From Phycisphaerae bacterium (GTDB taxonomy: Bacteria > Planctomycetota > Phycisphaerae > UBA1845 > UTPLA1), in assembly GCA_035275405.1 (NCBI GenBank), contig DATEMU010000013.1:212027-276026 (forward strand): a stretch of DNA of 64,000 bases, given 5' to 3'. The number at the start of each line of letters is the position of its first letter. Positions within the stretch are counted from its first letter, which is position 1. The notes beneath the pieces were generated by a model that was given only the letters and a program-made list of their open reading frames with translations, had not been told where the DNA came from and searched no databases. A program made the position numbers and the translations under genes. Shown one piece after another: positions 37,079 to 46,617 of the stretch.

Positions 37079-37162
37079 CGATTGAACATCCTGTTATCAT
37101 GCGTCCCTACTGTCCTGCCCCGCCCCACCACGGCGCCGGCATCCGAATAGAAAAGAGAGACC
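37079..37162. promoter_or_regulatory. Divergent intergenic region between response regulator and histidine kinase
   Basis: Eighty-four bases separate the two divergent start codons and must carry both promoters and any autoregulatory site. AAAAGAGAGACC before ATG 37163 contains the kinase ribosome-binding site. No clear -24/-12 element was seen. Confidence 0.4.
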
Positions 37163-38554
37163 ATGGCACGGATTAAATGGTATCACTACTACATCGCTTT
37201 AGCGACTTTCGACGTTTTGGTGATCATTGGTAGTCTGTGGCTCCATCATCGCACCCTCGGACGTTTCGGCGAACTTCTGAATCGGGCGGCTGTGTTGGAT
37301 GCCCAACAGCGAGACCTGACGTCGTTGAGTCTTCGTCTGGTCTCGCTGAACGCGCCCGGAAACCGGGTCTTCGAGACGCGACAAGTCGAAGCGGAGCGCA
37401 TTCGATATCGAAAGTTGCGGGGTGATATCGACATCCAACGAAGGACGGGGCACATCGAACCGAACGAGCTTGCCGATTTCTGGAATGAAGTGGATTCGAT
37501 GTGCCGGGCCGAAGAGAAGATATTCGAATGGATGGAGCGAGCCGCCTCGACGGACGACCCGTCCGCCAAGGCGGAGGCGTTGGTCGAGGCCGGCAAGTCG
37601 ATGGCGACGATGGATGCGCACCAGGCGAGCGCACTGAAGCTTGTGGGTCGCGAGCACGAAGCGACGATGAACCACACGGCGTCGATGCTCTTGAGCCATC
37701 AACAAATCCTTCTTCAACAGGAACAGTATGAACTGGTATTCGTTGGCGCGCTCGTCCTCGTACTGGGCGGCATCTTCTGGTTCTTCATGAAGTTGCAGAA
37801 GACCGACGCGTCACTGGCGGCGGAGCGTCGCGAACGGCTGGCGACCATCGGTGAACTGTGCTCCAGTGTCGCGCACGGCATCCAAAACCCACTCTCTGCG
37901 ATCCGCAGTTCCGCCGAGTTGATCGTGGACCTCGGCCAGGTCGACGGCGACTCGCGCCGCCGCGCGGAAAACGTGCTGATTGCTTGCGGCCAGTTGAGCC
38001 GTCGCGTGAGCCGCTTGCTGAAATTCGCTCGGAGCGAGGAGCGGGCGCGGACACGACTGGATGCCGCCGCGGCAATTCGGGATGCGTGTCGGGAGGTGCA
38101 GACCTCCTTCGACACTAAGGGGATCCGCCTGGAGATCCAAGGCGAAAGCGACTGTCTGATACTGGCCGACCCCGATGAACTCGCCACGATACTGATCGAG
38201 CTTTTGTCGAATGCCCTGGACCACTCGCCGACCGGCGAAATCGTCACAGCCCTTTGCCGCAAGAAGGGCCGGCAGGTCATCATTGATATTCGCGACCGAG
38301 GCCCGGGCGTGCCGCAGCAATCCGCATCACATATCTTCGACCTTTTCTTCACGACGAAAGAACATGGCACCGGAATCGGCCTCGCCTCCGTCAAACGGAC
38401 GGTTGAAGCGCTCCTGGGGAAAATCGAGCATTTGTCCGCCCCCCCCGGCGAGAAAGGCAGTATCTTCCGCGTGACGCTACCCGTCGCCGCCGGGGGGTCG
38501 GACGCAAGACGCGGGCCGGCATTCCCCGGCCCTTCGGAACGCTCGACGGCTTGA
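37163..38554 (+). CDS. Membrane sensor histidine kinase
   Basis: Two-component sensor of 463 residues. One membrane helix at about residues 8-26 and another at about 190-212 flank a roughly 160-residue periplasmic helical sensor domain. A HisKA dimerisation domain has the phospho-acceptor His at about 238 in S-S-V-A-H-G-I-Q-N-P-L-S-A-I-R. The ATPase domain has N-box L-L-S-N-A-L-D-H-S-P, G1 D-R-G-P-G-V-P and G2 G-T-G-I-G-L-A-S-V. It starts 84 bp from the divergent sigma-54 regulator, its likely partner. The ligand is unknown. Confidence 0.94.
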   Translation: MARIKWYHYYIALATFDVLVIIGSLWLHHRTLGRFGELLNRAAVLDAQQRDLTSLSLRLVSLNAPGNRVFETRQVEAERIRYRKLRGDIDIQRRTGHIEPNELADFWNEVDSMCRAEEKIFEWMERAASTDDPSAKAEALVEAGKSMATMDAHQASALKLVGREHEATMNHTASMLLSHQQILLQQEQYELVFVGALVLVLGGIFWFFMKLQKTDASLAAERRERLATIGELCSSVAHGIQNPLSAIRSSAELIVDLGQVDGDSRRRAENVLIACGQLSRRVSRLLKFARSEERARTRLDAAAAIRDACREVQTSFDTKGIRLEIQGESDCLILADPDELATILIELLSNALDHSPTGEIVTALCRKKGRQVIIDIRDRGPGVPQQSASHIFDLFFTTKEHGTGIGLASVKRTVEALLGKIEHLSAPPGEKGSIFRVTLPVAAGGSDARRGPAFPGPSERSTA

Positions 38555-38609
38555 CCCTTCCGATGGTCCGAATTCAATTGACGCGAGCTTCCCCTGTTGA
38601 TTCCTCCCA

Positions 38610-39122
38610 TCAGAGTGCGGAAAAGGCTCCCTGGGTCGAACCCACTTGGAGAACATCTCCAATGTTCAGGCCTTCGGTTAGGGCGTCCGGCCAGGGCAGA
38701 TGTTCAGGCTCTACGTTCGTATCAAATTCAGCTTCCGCCTCTCCCAGCGGTCCGATCATCAGCGTTCCAATCAAAACGCCGTTGACCCGGATCTCGTGGC
38801 TCGACCCGGGAACCGCATCCTCCAGTTCGACGTTGAGCTTCAGGCGGCCCGATCGTTCACGGTATTCGGCATCGCCGTGTTCAGCCCCGCCGCCGCCAAG
38901 TTGAGCGACGAGAATAATCTCGGAGTTTCCACTCGGATCGTCCGGCGATCCGCTAGTGTCGTCGGTGTCGTCTCCCGATTCATGAGAGTTGTCATCTGCA
39001 CCCGCTGTGGCATTCGGCCGGAGCACATTGAAAACCGCCGACAGATCGCATCCCTGCGTTTGTCCAAACAGGAGCGTGCCTGTTCCGAGAAATATCAAAG
39101 CCATTACATGAGTCTTAATCAT
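38610..39122 (-). CDS. Small exported protein, possible lipoprotein
   Basis: A 170-residue protein of unknown function. ATG 39122 follows GGGAG at good spacing. The N-terminus is a signal peptide (M-I-K-T-H-V-M-A-L-I-F-L-G-T-G-T-L-L-F-G) leading to T-Q-G-C, a poor lipobox; lipid attachment is possible but not certain. An acidic Asp/Ser/Gly-rich linker follows (about 40-65), then a compact beta-rich domain (about 70-170). The gene is convergent with the histidine kinase and about 275 bp downstream of the SNase gene on the same strand; that gap holds nothing recognisable. No family name is offered. Confidence 0.7.
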   Translation of the reverse strand: MIKTHVMALIFLGTGTLLFGQTQGCDLSAVFNVLRPNATAGADDNSHESGDDTDDTSGSPDDPSGNSEIILVAQLGGGGAEHGDAEYRERSGRLKLNVELEDAVPGSSHEIRVNGVLIGTLMIGPLGEAEAEFDTNVEPEHLPWPDALTEGLNIGDVLQVGSTQGAFSAL

Positions 39123-39397
39123 TCGACTTCTCCCAAGTTAGAGTTTCGAGGCCTATGCCTGGTCCGTTCCGGTCACTATGAAGACCCCCATAGAAGCAAG
39201 ACACGTGCCAGAGCTTGTTAATCGTCGTGATTCAGGGTAATCGCAGATTTTGGCGGCCAATGTGCGGAATCGGCGGGGTTCGCGGAGGGGGGTCGGTGTG
39301 GTTGGACACCGCGAGGGGTGTGCTGTTGAACCTCGACGTACACATTGAGACGAAAGAACACTTTGGGACATGGTTCGGTATTGGGTCCATTCGTCAC

Positions 39398-40069
39398 TCA
39401 ATTAGCGGTGTCGTCCAACGGCCGGCAATTCCCGCAAGGGGCCATCCCCTTGGAGAACGCCGCGGCGGTTCCCTGCAACTCTATCAACGTCACACTTTGC
39501 GGGAGCTTGTCGCAATGAGGCCGATGAAAGGTCGCACCTGCTTCGTCGCCCCGGATCTCACCCTGGGTCGTGGGAGTTAGGATGCTCCAAATGCCCTTTC
39601 GCTCCGCCCGCGCACTCTCTTGGGCCTCGAGGAGTAACTCGGCGTGCTGCCGATTCCCGGCTCGCAATTTCACAAACGCCAAGCCTTCGCGCGCCAGCCG
39701 CTCGTTGATAAAAGTATCGTTGGCGTAGACATAGGCGAGAATGCGGTCCTTGCGATGTTCCCGCAACTCGTCGAACTGGAGACGGACGCCTTCATCGTCC
39801 ACCCATTTTGCCAGGACGCGGCGGGAGTCCTCGGCGTAAGGCTCATGGTCGTAGGGTAGTCGCACGCCGGCAAACTCCACGTCTCGACCATCCCTGAGCT
39901 TGAGGCGATCCCCTGAGAGGCGTCTGACTTTTCCTCCGCCGGCGAATTGTTGTGCGGGGTCGCTGGCGCCCTCATTAGAGGAGACGAAAGCCGCGGCGAT
40001 GGCGCCCCCGAGGAGCAAAATGCCGACCAAGAACGCGACGAGGATTCGTTTTGATTTCATGACCGCCAT
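39398..40069 (-). CDS. Exported thermonuclease (SNase) with C-terminal Cys motif
   Basis: Predicted extracytoplasmic staphylococcal-nuclease-fold DNase/RNase of 223 residues. The N-terminus is a signal or anchor (K-R-I-L-V-A-F-L-V-G-I-L-L-L). The fold contains V-R-R-L-S-G-D-R-L-K-L-R-D-G-R-D-V-E-F-A-G-V-R-L-P, split by the active-site Arg and Asp, then P-Y-A-E-D-S and K-D-R-I-L-A-Y-V-Y. A C-terminal segment with H-R-P-H-C and A-P-C-G-N-C resembles the small Ada-like zinc motif often fused to such nucleases. ATG 40069 follows GGAGG. It starts 15 bp after the pseudopilin gene, so it is the last gene of the operon. Confidence 0.85.
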   Translation of the reverse strand: MAVMKSKRILVAFLVGILLLGGAIAAAFVSSNEGASDPAQQFAGGGKVRRLSGDRLKLRDGRDVEFAGVRLPYDHEPYAEDSRRVLAKWVDDEGVRLQFDELREHRKDRILAYVYANDTFINERLAREGLAFVKLRAGNRQHAELLLEAQESARAERKGIWSILTPTTQGEIRGDEAGATFHRPHCDKLPQSVTLIELQGTAAAFSKGMAPCGNCRPLDDTAN

Positions 40070-40084
40070 GCTTCCTCCTCAGAC

Positions 40085-40786
40085 CTATTTGGAGTCCAAC
40101 CGGGTCCAAATTTTCATCATCGTTGGGTTATCGATGAGAGAAGTGGGTAAGGTCATGTCATTATCGATGAGTGATTCGAAATTCGACACGAACCTCACGC
40201 TTCCGTCGACATGCGCGGCGTTTATGCCGGATCGATGATCCGAAGCGATATAGTCCGGCGTGTGGAAAAGGTCGGCGTAAAGGGCCCAGCCCACAGGCAT
40301 CTGCGTCACGTCCATCCCCGTCACCCTGGGACGACGACCGTAGCCCGCGCGGGTATCAAGAAGTTGTTTGACGGGCCAGGGGTTTACAAAAGTGTTGAGG
40401 CGATGGTAGGGAGATTCCTGCGTGGGGCAATAGGGAACTTGCATATCGGGAAAAAGGTTCGTCTGGACCATCGGACCGAAATTGTGATCAAAGTCCCGAC
40501 CATCCCAAATGACATAATTGTATTGCCAATGTCCGTCTTCGGGTTCGTTGTTGAGCGATGGAAAGGTTTTTTCAGCCTGCAAGTACATCGACGCAGCGAG
40601 GCCAATTTCGCGCAGATGCGCGCTGCACTCCGTTCGTCGCGCGCTGCGCCGGGCGTTGGACAATGCGGGAAGTAGGATCGTCGTGAGGAGCGAGATTACG
40701 GCCATCACAACTAGCAATTCGATGATCGTAAAGCCGAACCGGTTCACTCTCGTCCCGCCAAAATGAGCTTGTAGTTTGTGGTTCAT
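40085..40786 (-). CDS. Type IV pilin-like (pseudopilin) protein, DUF1559/H-X9-DG type
   Basis: Secreted pilin-like protein of 233 residues. The prepilin peptidase motif R-F-G-F-T-I-I-E-L-L-V-V-M-A-V-I (G/F cleavage, Glu at +5) is at about residues 16-31, followed by S-A-R-R-T-E-C-S-A-H-L-R-E-I-G. A C-terminal H-x-x-x-G-I-N-x-x-x-x-D-G-S-V-R-F signature is typical of the large planctomycete family. ATG 40786 uses AAAGGA from the end of the preceding gene and starts 2 bp after its stop. Its place in a glycan-type operon is odd; it may instead be a surface protein decorated by that pathway. Confidence 0.87.
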   Translation of the reverse strand: MNHKLQAHFGGTRVNRFGFTIIELLVVMAVISLLTTILLPALSNARRSARRTECSAHLREIGLAASMYLQAEKTFPSLNNEPEDGHWQYNYVIWDGRDFDHNFGPMVQTNLFPDMQVPYCPTQESPYHRLNTFVNPWPVKQLLDTRAGYGRRPRVTGMDVTQMPVGWALYADLFHTPDYIASDHRSGINAAHVDGSVRFVSNFESLIDNDMTLPTSLIDNPTMMKIWTRLDSK

Positions 40787-40788
40787 TT

Positions 40789-42153
40789 CTAATCCTTTCG
40801 TGAGTTGACGAGCCGGGGAAGGCATCGCTGGGCGGGGCATCGAGCCCAGCGCTCCGCCACGCGCAGGAGTGATTTCGCAGCGACCTGCTCGCCCGAGCGC
40901 AGCGAATGAATCAGAGAGACCCGAACGAGGGAGCTGACGAGGTAGAATCTCAAGCGTCGGCCGTTCAGTCCAGGGAATTTGCCGCGTTGGCGCTTTAGAT
41001 AGCTATGGAGAAAGGTGGCCGCCTCGCGCCGCGCTTTTCGCGGGCCATAGGTCCGAATGCCATTCCAAATCAAATGGGCGACGTAATTGGCGATGTCCAG
41101 CTCCCGATCGCCGACGCCGACCGTATCGAGGTCGACGAGTGCCCAGCCGCCGCGCGTCGCCACGAGCTGTGCGTCGTAAAAATCTCGATGCAAGAGAACC
41201 CGCGGACCCTGCTGTAGACGACGGCCAACCCTTTTCATCCAGAAGTGGAGTCGCCGCGTTCGCGAATCCAGCCGGCGCAGGCGGTCGATCAGGATAATCC
41301 AACGCTCTACGGCCTTTGTCTCGTCCTCAATGCGAAAAGGCGTGTGCGTGGCATTGCGAATCTCGTGCAGTCCGGCGAGTACCCTCCCGGCAGCGACGGC
41401 AAGATCTGTCCGGCACATACCGTTTACCTCCGGCACGCCCGTAAAGACGATCATTCGAAGGTCGGCCAGCGACCGCAGCACCCGCGGAATCTCGAAGGGG
41501 TCCGATGTCGCTTTTTGCAGAGCGGCCCGTACGCGGCGATGAAGGGCCGGCGCCGAATCAAACAGTCCGTTGCTAAAGACCTTGCCGACGACGAAGCGCT
41601 CGCTCTGGTGCTTGTCGACATAGGCCAGGGTGCACCGCTTTCCTGGACGGTAACTGAGGCATCTGCATCGCGCCCGGTACCCCAGCTTCAAACGGCGCGA
41701 CATTGCGAGCGGTGATGTTGCGGCGCGAAGATCGGGGAGTTGTGGATCTCGGTCCGCCGTATGGAGGAGCATACGGCCGCCATCGACGGGAACAGCGAGC
41801 CCCGTAAGGGTGAACACGCCGGTCGGATCGATCTTCAACGCAGGCATTGGCCGAGAGACCGATTGCACAAGGGGTGAAAGATAGACCGAGCCCTGTGCCG
41901 TCCCCTGCCGCGCATGGTGCACGACGAGCCGATACTGGACCCCGAAGCTGCTGGGCTTGGCCGGAAAAACGCGCTGAATAAGTAGCTCCCGGACCTTCCA
42001 CCCTCGTGGGATGAGTGCCTCTCGTCGGAGTCGATCCAGCACGGCGGCCGGCTCGATCCAGCGCGCGGCGTGATCACCGTCCGAATCGCACTTTGGACTT
42101 TCCAGAATCCGTTTCAAAACTAGGACTCCACAAATCCAAGGCCGCAATTCCAA
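40789..42153 (-). CDS. APH-fold phosphotransferase (operon kinase 2)
   Basis: Predicted small-molecule or sugar kinase of the aminoglycoside/choline-kinase fold, about 440-450 residues. Catalytic loop L-L-H-R-D-F-Y-D-A-Q and metal-binding V-D-L-D-T-V-G-V-G-D lie in the C-terminal half; Gln replaces the usual catalytic-loop Asn. The frame opens at ATG 42153 and overlaps the upstream gene by 34 bp; TTG 42117, 3 bp after that gene's stop codon, is an alternative start. It is the second of two such kinases in a row. The substrate is unknown; not necessarily a resistance enzyme. Confidence 0.8.
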   Translation of the reverse strand: MELRPWICGVLVLKRILESPKCDSDGDHAARWIEPAAVLDRLRREALIPRGWKVRELLIQRVFPAKPSSFGVQYRLVVHHARQGTAQGSVYLSPLVQSVSRPMPALKIDPTGVFTLTGLAVPVDGGRMLLHTADRDPQLPDLRAATSPLAMSRRLKLGYRARCRCLSYRPGKRCTLAYVDKHQSERFVVGKVFSNGLFDSAPALHRRVRAALQKATSDPFEIPRVLRSLADLRMIVFTGVPEVNGMCRTDLAVAAGRVLAGLHEIRNATHTPFRIEDETKAVERWIILIDRLRRLDSRTRRLHFWMKRVGRRLQQGPRVLLHRDFYDAQLVATRGGWALVDLDTVGVGDRELDIANYVAHLIWNGIRTYGPRKARREAATFLHSYLKRQRGKFPGLNGRRLRFYLVSSLVRVSLIHSLRSGEQVAAKSLLRVAERWARCPAQRCLPRLVNSRKD

Positions 42154-43448
42154 ACTTGTACGGCTCGATCAAGCAGATGGCGCGCCGACGATGGCCATTG
42201 AGGTCGAAGGTGGCGCATCAGTCCCCAGGCGCGCAATACGAGCGATCGAACGGCCCACCAGCGCACGGCGTTTTCATTCCACGGTCCACCGGCGGACCGC
42301 CATGCTTCAACGCAAGCCGAGGCGAGATCGATGCCGGAGTCGGGATAATCTGTCTGCAACCAAGAGGCTTCGGAAAGCTCCAAGGCGAGGTTTAAAATGT
42401 CCTGCGTTCCATCTCCCAGCGCTGCCCTTTCCCAATCGACCACGCATACCCGATCGCCGCGATGGATGATTTGTCCACAATGCAGGTCGCCATGGACAAG
42501 TCCGGTTGAAAGTGGTTGGGGAGGCCGCTGTTCAGACCACGAATCCAATTCTCTGCACGCGTCGGCCCGATCATGGCCTCCGTATGAAAGATCGCGCAGC
42601 ATGTCCTGGGTTCGATCAGTGCCGAACGCAGACTCCTGTCCCTCCAAATCAGGACGGCATCCGTAAAGCGAGGCCAGCTTTCCTACTGTCGCAACAACGT
42701 CATCCGCTGAACCATTCTGGGCCAGCTCCTTGAGCGAACGCCCACGAACAAACTCTGTGGCCAAAAGGTGTCGATTGGGCATGCACCCCAGAGGGGACGG
42801 CGTCGTGACCGCGGCTCCTCCGGCCGCCAAGGCGTCGCGAATCCTGATCAGGGCGCGATGGTGCTGTTCGGCATCGTTGCGCCGCGAGATTCGAACATAG
42901 GCCCTGGCCCATTTATCGTCGCCCGCGCCCGTCCAATGGCCCTTGAGACGGCACACCAGGCGTGACTCGGGCACATACTTGATGGGTGTGCACCTCCACC
43001 CTTCGTCAGCAAAGCGGCCCTCACCCCATGCCTGCCGAAACCAGGTTTCCGATGCCCTTCGCAGCCACGTATCCCGCCGCATCGAGCGAATCTGCCTCAT
43101 GCGTCGATCACGAGGATAGCGATAAACCTCAAAACCATGGCCCTCCCCCCAGAGCTGAACCGCACTTTCATGCTGGCGGGTCTGCGGGTCCCAACGGGCA
43201 TAAAGAAGATCTTGCCGTTCGTTCGCGCCGTCCGGGCCCAGTGCATAGGCAATCCGGCACGCGCGACCGGGTTGGTAGATTGCTTCCATCATAGTGCACG
43301 ATTGCCATGTTTCGCGCTCGTTGGCGGGCGCGAAAGACGGAGAATCCCGAAGGATCTCCAGCATGCGGTCGGGAGCAGCGACGGCGAGCCCCGGCAGGGC
43401 CACGTCGTGCGGAAGTTCTGAGATCGTAGACGTGCGGGTTTTCACCAC
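42120..43448 (-). CDS. APH-fold phosphotransferase (operon kinase 1)
   Basis: Predicted kinase of the aminoglycoside phosphotransferase/choline kinase family, 442 residues. Catalytic loop L-V-H-G-D-L-H-C-G-Q and metal-binding V-V-D-W-E-R-A-A-L-G-D are present. Like its neighbour it has Gln instead of Asn. GTG 43448 overlaps the ABC gene's TGA by 7 bp, pointing to translational coupling. With the glycosyltransferases and the ABC exporter it suggests a phosphorylated sugar or sugar-lipid intermediate, but the substrate cannot be read from the sequence. Confidence 0.83.
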   Translation of the reverse strand: MVKTRTSTISELPHDVALPGLAVAAPDRMLEILRDSPSFAPANERETWQSCTMMEAIYQPGRACRIAYALGPDGANERQDLLYARWDPQTRQHESAVQLWGEGHGFEVYRYPRDRRMRQIRSMRRDTWLRRASETWFRQAWGEGRFADEGWRCTPIKYVPESRLVCRLKGHWTGAGDDKWARAYVRISRRNDAEQHHRALIRIRDALAAGGAAVTTPSPLGCMPNRHLLATEFVRGRSLKELAQNGSADDVVATVGKLASLYGCRPDLEGQESAFGTDRTQDMLRDLSYGGHDRADACRELDSWSEQRPPQPLSTGLVHGDLHCGQIIHRGDRVCVVDWERAALGDGTQDILNLALELSEASWLQTDYPDSGIDLASACVEAWRSAGGPWNENAVRWWAVRSLVLRAWGLMRHLRPQWPSSARHLLDRAVQVWNCGLGFVES

Positions 43449-45313
43449 GTTGCCCCCTTCTCCGCGGGGAGGTCTTCGGGCTCGCGTTCTTCGCTTGCAA
43501 AGAGTTCGCGGAAAAGCCCGGCTTGTTCCAGCAGTTGGGCGCCGGTGCCCTCCTGAACAATTCGACCCTCGCGCATAACGAAGACCCGGTCGACATCCGC
43601 GAGGGGGCGTGCACCGTGGGAAATGATCAACGTGGTCCGGCCCCGCATGACGGTCCGCAGGGCGGCGCGCACCGTGGCTTCTGTACGGCTGTCCAATCCC
43701 GTGGTAGGTTCGTCGAAAATCAGAATCCGGCCGTTTCGCACGACCGCGCGGGCCAAAGCGATGAGTTGGCGCTGGCCGCCGGAAAAGTTCACGCCCCGTT
43801 CGCCGACCTTGGTGTCGTACCCATTCGGCATGGCCATGATCCAGTCGTCAATGCCGATGGTGCCGGCGGCCGCGCGAACGTCCGCGAGGGTCGTCCCCGC
43901 GCGGCCCATGGCGATATTTTCACCAACCGTCGTACCGAAAAGCACGGTCTCCTGTTGAACGACGCTGATCTGGCGACGGAGAGATTCGACCGTGTAATCT
44001 CTAATGTCAACGCCATCGAAGCACACGGCGCCATGGGTTGGGTCAAAGAAGCGCAGCAGGAGCTTGATCAGCGTACTCTTGCCGGCGCCGGTGGGCCCGA
44101 CGAGGGCAATGTGCTGCCCCGGCAGGATATCAAAGCGGATATCCTGGAGAACCTCGCGGTCGCTTCGATAGCCAAACGAGACGTCGTCGAATGTGATTCG
44201 GCCCGCAAGGGGCGGCGCCGCCACCGCACCGCGGCTATCTTTGATCTCCGGTTCAGTTTCCAGTATTTCTTTTATTCGTTCGGCACAACCCGAGGCCTTG
44301 GCCATTCGACCGGCGGTTTTTGAAATCTGCCGAATCGGCTTGAGTAATCCGTTGAAATAAGACAGGAAGACGATGAGCATTCCCGGTGTCAGGATCCCCA
44401 TCCGAACTTCTCCCACGCCACCATACAGGATTCCACAGGTGCCCAAGGCCGTGACGATCTGGACCGACCGGGCCAGCTGTGTCTCCAACCGTACTGTCTT
44501 AAGCCCGGCGCGGAGGGAGGAGCGACCCATGCGCGAGAATCGTTCTTTTTCCTCCTGTTCGCGCGTGAAAGCTTGCACCAGGGAAATACTTGCAAGGACC
44601 TCTCCGGCGACACTGATCAGATCCCCTTCTTTCTCGCGAGCCTTCTTGACAGCGGCGCGGAGCTTGATCGACATGATCATCGAGATGAGAACGACTAGCG
44701 GAAGGGTGCCAAGGGCGATCCAGGCGAGCCGCGGCGATAATTGAAACATGACGAAGAGGTAGGCCGCGGTCAGCAGGAGGGACTGGGCGAGATCGAAGAG
44801 CGAATCCACGAGCATATCGCGCACCATCGTCACATCGCCCGTCAGCCGAAGTAGCAGATCGCCGGTCCTGGCGCTTTGATGGAAGTTGAGCGACAGGCAC
44901 TGAAGGTGCTTGAACAACCGTCGGCGAAGCGAATTGCCGATCCGATGCGCCGCCCCGGCCTGGAGCAATTGGGCGACGTAGTCGGTAAACCCAATGACCG
45001 CGGCGATGCCCACCACGGCCATGCAGCTCACCAGTAGTAGCGAATCGATCGACAGTGACGCAGGGGAATTCGAGTGGCTCAGCACGGTGGTCAGCCAGCG
45101 CGTATACGGTTTGTCGAGAATGATGTGATCGATGACCACCTGCACGGGCCAGGGCGCGGCCAGCGTCAGCCCGATGGTCACGAGATTGACGAGAAACGCG
45201 ATCGTCAACACCCAACCATGACCGCGCAACATGCCGATGAAGTAGATCAGCGTTCCGCAGAACTTCCGCAGGTCAAGTGAACCGCGGACGGTTTTGATTC
45301 GCCACCTTGTCAC
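43442..45313 (-). CDS. ABC exporter, membrane and ATPase domains fused (MsbA-like)
   Basis: Half-transporter of about 623 residues that would homodimerise and export a glycolipid, glycan or peptide. GTG 45313 is chosen because its GTGA overlap with the upstream stop gives translational coupling; the open frame starts 90 bp earlier. Six membrane segments (about residues 20-310) precede the ATPase domain with Walker A G-P-T-G-A-G-K-S-T, signature F-S-G-G-Q-R-Q, Walker B L-I-F-D-E-P and switch His in I-I-S-H-G. It sits between the glycosyltransferases and the kinases. A direct link to their product is inferred from gene order only. Confidence 0.93.
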   Translation of the reverse strand: MTRWRIKTVRGSLDLRKFCGTLIYFIGMLRGHGWVLTIAFLVNLVTIGLTLAAPWPVQVVIDHIILDKPYTRWLTTVLSHSNSPASLSIDSLLLVSCMAVVGIAAVIGFTDYVAQLLQAGAAHRIGNSLRRRLFKHLQCLSLNFHQSARTGDLLLRLTGDVTMVRDMLVDSLFDLAQSLLLTAAYLFVMFQLSPRLAWIALGTLPLVVLISMIMSIKLRAAVKKAREKEGDLISVAGEVLASISLVQAFTREQEEKERFSRMGRSSLRAGLKTVRLETQLARSVQIVTALGTCGILYGGVGEVRMGILTPGMLIVFLSYFNGLLKPIRQISKTAGRMAKASGCAERIKEILETEPEIKDSRGAVAAPPLAGRITFDDVSFGYRSDREVLQDIRFDILPGQHIALVGPTGAGKSTLIKLLLRFFDPTHGAVCFDGVDIRDYTVESLRRQISVVQQETVLFGTTVGENIAMGRAGTTLADVRAAAGTIGIDDWIMAMPNGYDTKVGERGVNFSGGQRQLIALARAVVRNGRILIFDEPTTGLDSRTEATVRAALRTVMRGRTTLIISHGARPLADVDRVFVMREGRIVQEGTGAQLLEQAGLFRELFASEEREPEDLPAEKGATW

Positions 45314-46617
45314 CGGGCTTGCTCCGTAACCAAGACTGCCTCGGCGTGACTCGGAAGCGCAGCGCGGCAATCGCGCGTGGGTCCCGCGGCCCGATGCTGC
45401 CACTCGCCCAGCGTGGCCACGCTCTTGCGGACGTCGAACAACTCCTCGACGCGGCGGCGCCCCGCCTCGGCTATTACTTGCGCTCGGCTTGCGTCCTTAA
45501 GCACCGTTTCAAGTGTGGTGGCCAGCGCGGTCTCGTCATTCGGCTCCACGAGTAGGCCGCTACGACCGTCGTCTACGATTTCCGGAATTCCCGATAGACG
45601 GGTGGAGACCACAGGGCACCCCGCGGCCATGGCCTCCAGAAGCACGGTCGGAAGCGCATCCATGTTTCCGTCTGCCGCGCGAATGCAGGGAAGCGCAAAC
45701 GCAGCACATCGAGAAAGAGCGGCCGCAACTCTCTCCTGTGGCCACGGTCCGGTCAACTGAACGAAACTCCCGAGATCAAGCCGTTTGATTTCCTTTCTTA
45801 GCCGATCCTCTTCACGTCCCTCGCCGACAATCTCGCACCGCTTGAGCAGACCCTTGTCGGCGAGCAACCTGCAAGCGCGTACCAGATAGACGAATCCTTT
45901 CTTCTCAATCAGTCGTCCAACGCTGAGAATCGTGCCGGGTTCGCGAGAACCCGTATGGAATGTGAAGCGATCGAGGGGAATACCGTTATAGAGCACACGA
46001 ATCTTGGCGGGGTCGGCGCCGACATGTTGTTCGAGATGGCGGGCATTGAACTGAGACACCGTCACGCAGAACGCGGATAGTTCGATGATGCGGCGGAGCA
46101 GCCGCCGGTTGACGCTTTCGCGGAAGATCTCATGGGCATGCAGCGTTACAGAGAATGTCGGACCGCCGATCATCCGTGAGAGTGCGGCCACCGTCGCCGC
46201 GAACCCGCCGAAATGGCAGTGAACGTGGCGGACATTTCGACGCGCCGCCCAGCGACGAACCAGCATCGCTTGCCATAGGTCTCGAAAGGTCACGTCCCCG
46301 GCCCCCCAGCGACGAATAATGCGGGGGAGGCCGGAAGCGGAGTGCTTCATCACAGTCCACGCGGCCTCGCGAATCTTGGCGGGGCTGTCCCAGAAACTCT
46401 CGGGGATGTACTCGGAGGCGCTCTCCAGGTCTTTCAGGCAGCCGTGGAAACGGCCTTCCCTCGGCAGCCGAAGGGATAGCACCCGAACGGGCCGGCCCTG
46501 GTTCTGATGTTCCAGAATCTCGTTGACGATAAACGTCTCCGAATACTTTGGGAACACCTGCAACAGGTAGGCGACCGCCGGCTCACCGACCCGCAATGTC
46601 GCGTTGTCAGCTGACAT
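45310..46617 (-). CDS. Group 1 (GT4-type) glycosyltransferase
   Basis: Retaining glycosyltransferase of about 435 residues with a GT-B fold. ATG 46617 follows AGGAG; the longer frame runs into the upstream gene. Seen are H-C-H-F-G-G-F-A, L-H-A-H-E-I-F, V-L-Y-N-G-I-P-L-D-R-F, L-S-V-G-R-L-I-E-K-K-G and the E-x7-E nucleotide motif P-T-V-L-L-E-A-M-A-A-G-C-P-V-V. The upstream gene overlaps it by 11 bp and the ABC gene by 4 bp. Donor and acceptor sugars are unknown. Confidence 0.9.
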   Translation of the reverse strand: MSADNATLRVGEPAVAYLLQVFPKYSETFIVNEILEHQNQGRPVRVLSLRLPREGRFHGCLKDLESASEYIPESFWDSPAKIREAAWTVMKHSASGLPRIIRRWGAGDVTFRDLWQAMLVRRWAARRNVRHVHCHFGGFAATVAALSRMIGGPTFSVTLHAHEIFRESVNRRLLRRIIELSAFCVTVSQFNARHLEQHVGADPAKIRVLYNGIPLDRFTFHTGSREPGTILSVGRLIEKKGFVYLVRACRLLADKGLLKRCEIVGEGREEDRLRKEIKRLDLGSFVQLTGPWPQERVAAALSRCAAFALPCIRAADGNMDALPTVLLEAMAAGCPVVSTRLSGIPEIVDDGRSGLLVEPNDETALATTLETVLKDASRAQVIAEAGRRRVEELFDVRKSVATLGEWQHRAAGPTRDCRAALPSHAEAVLVTEQAR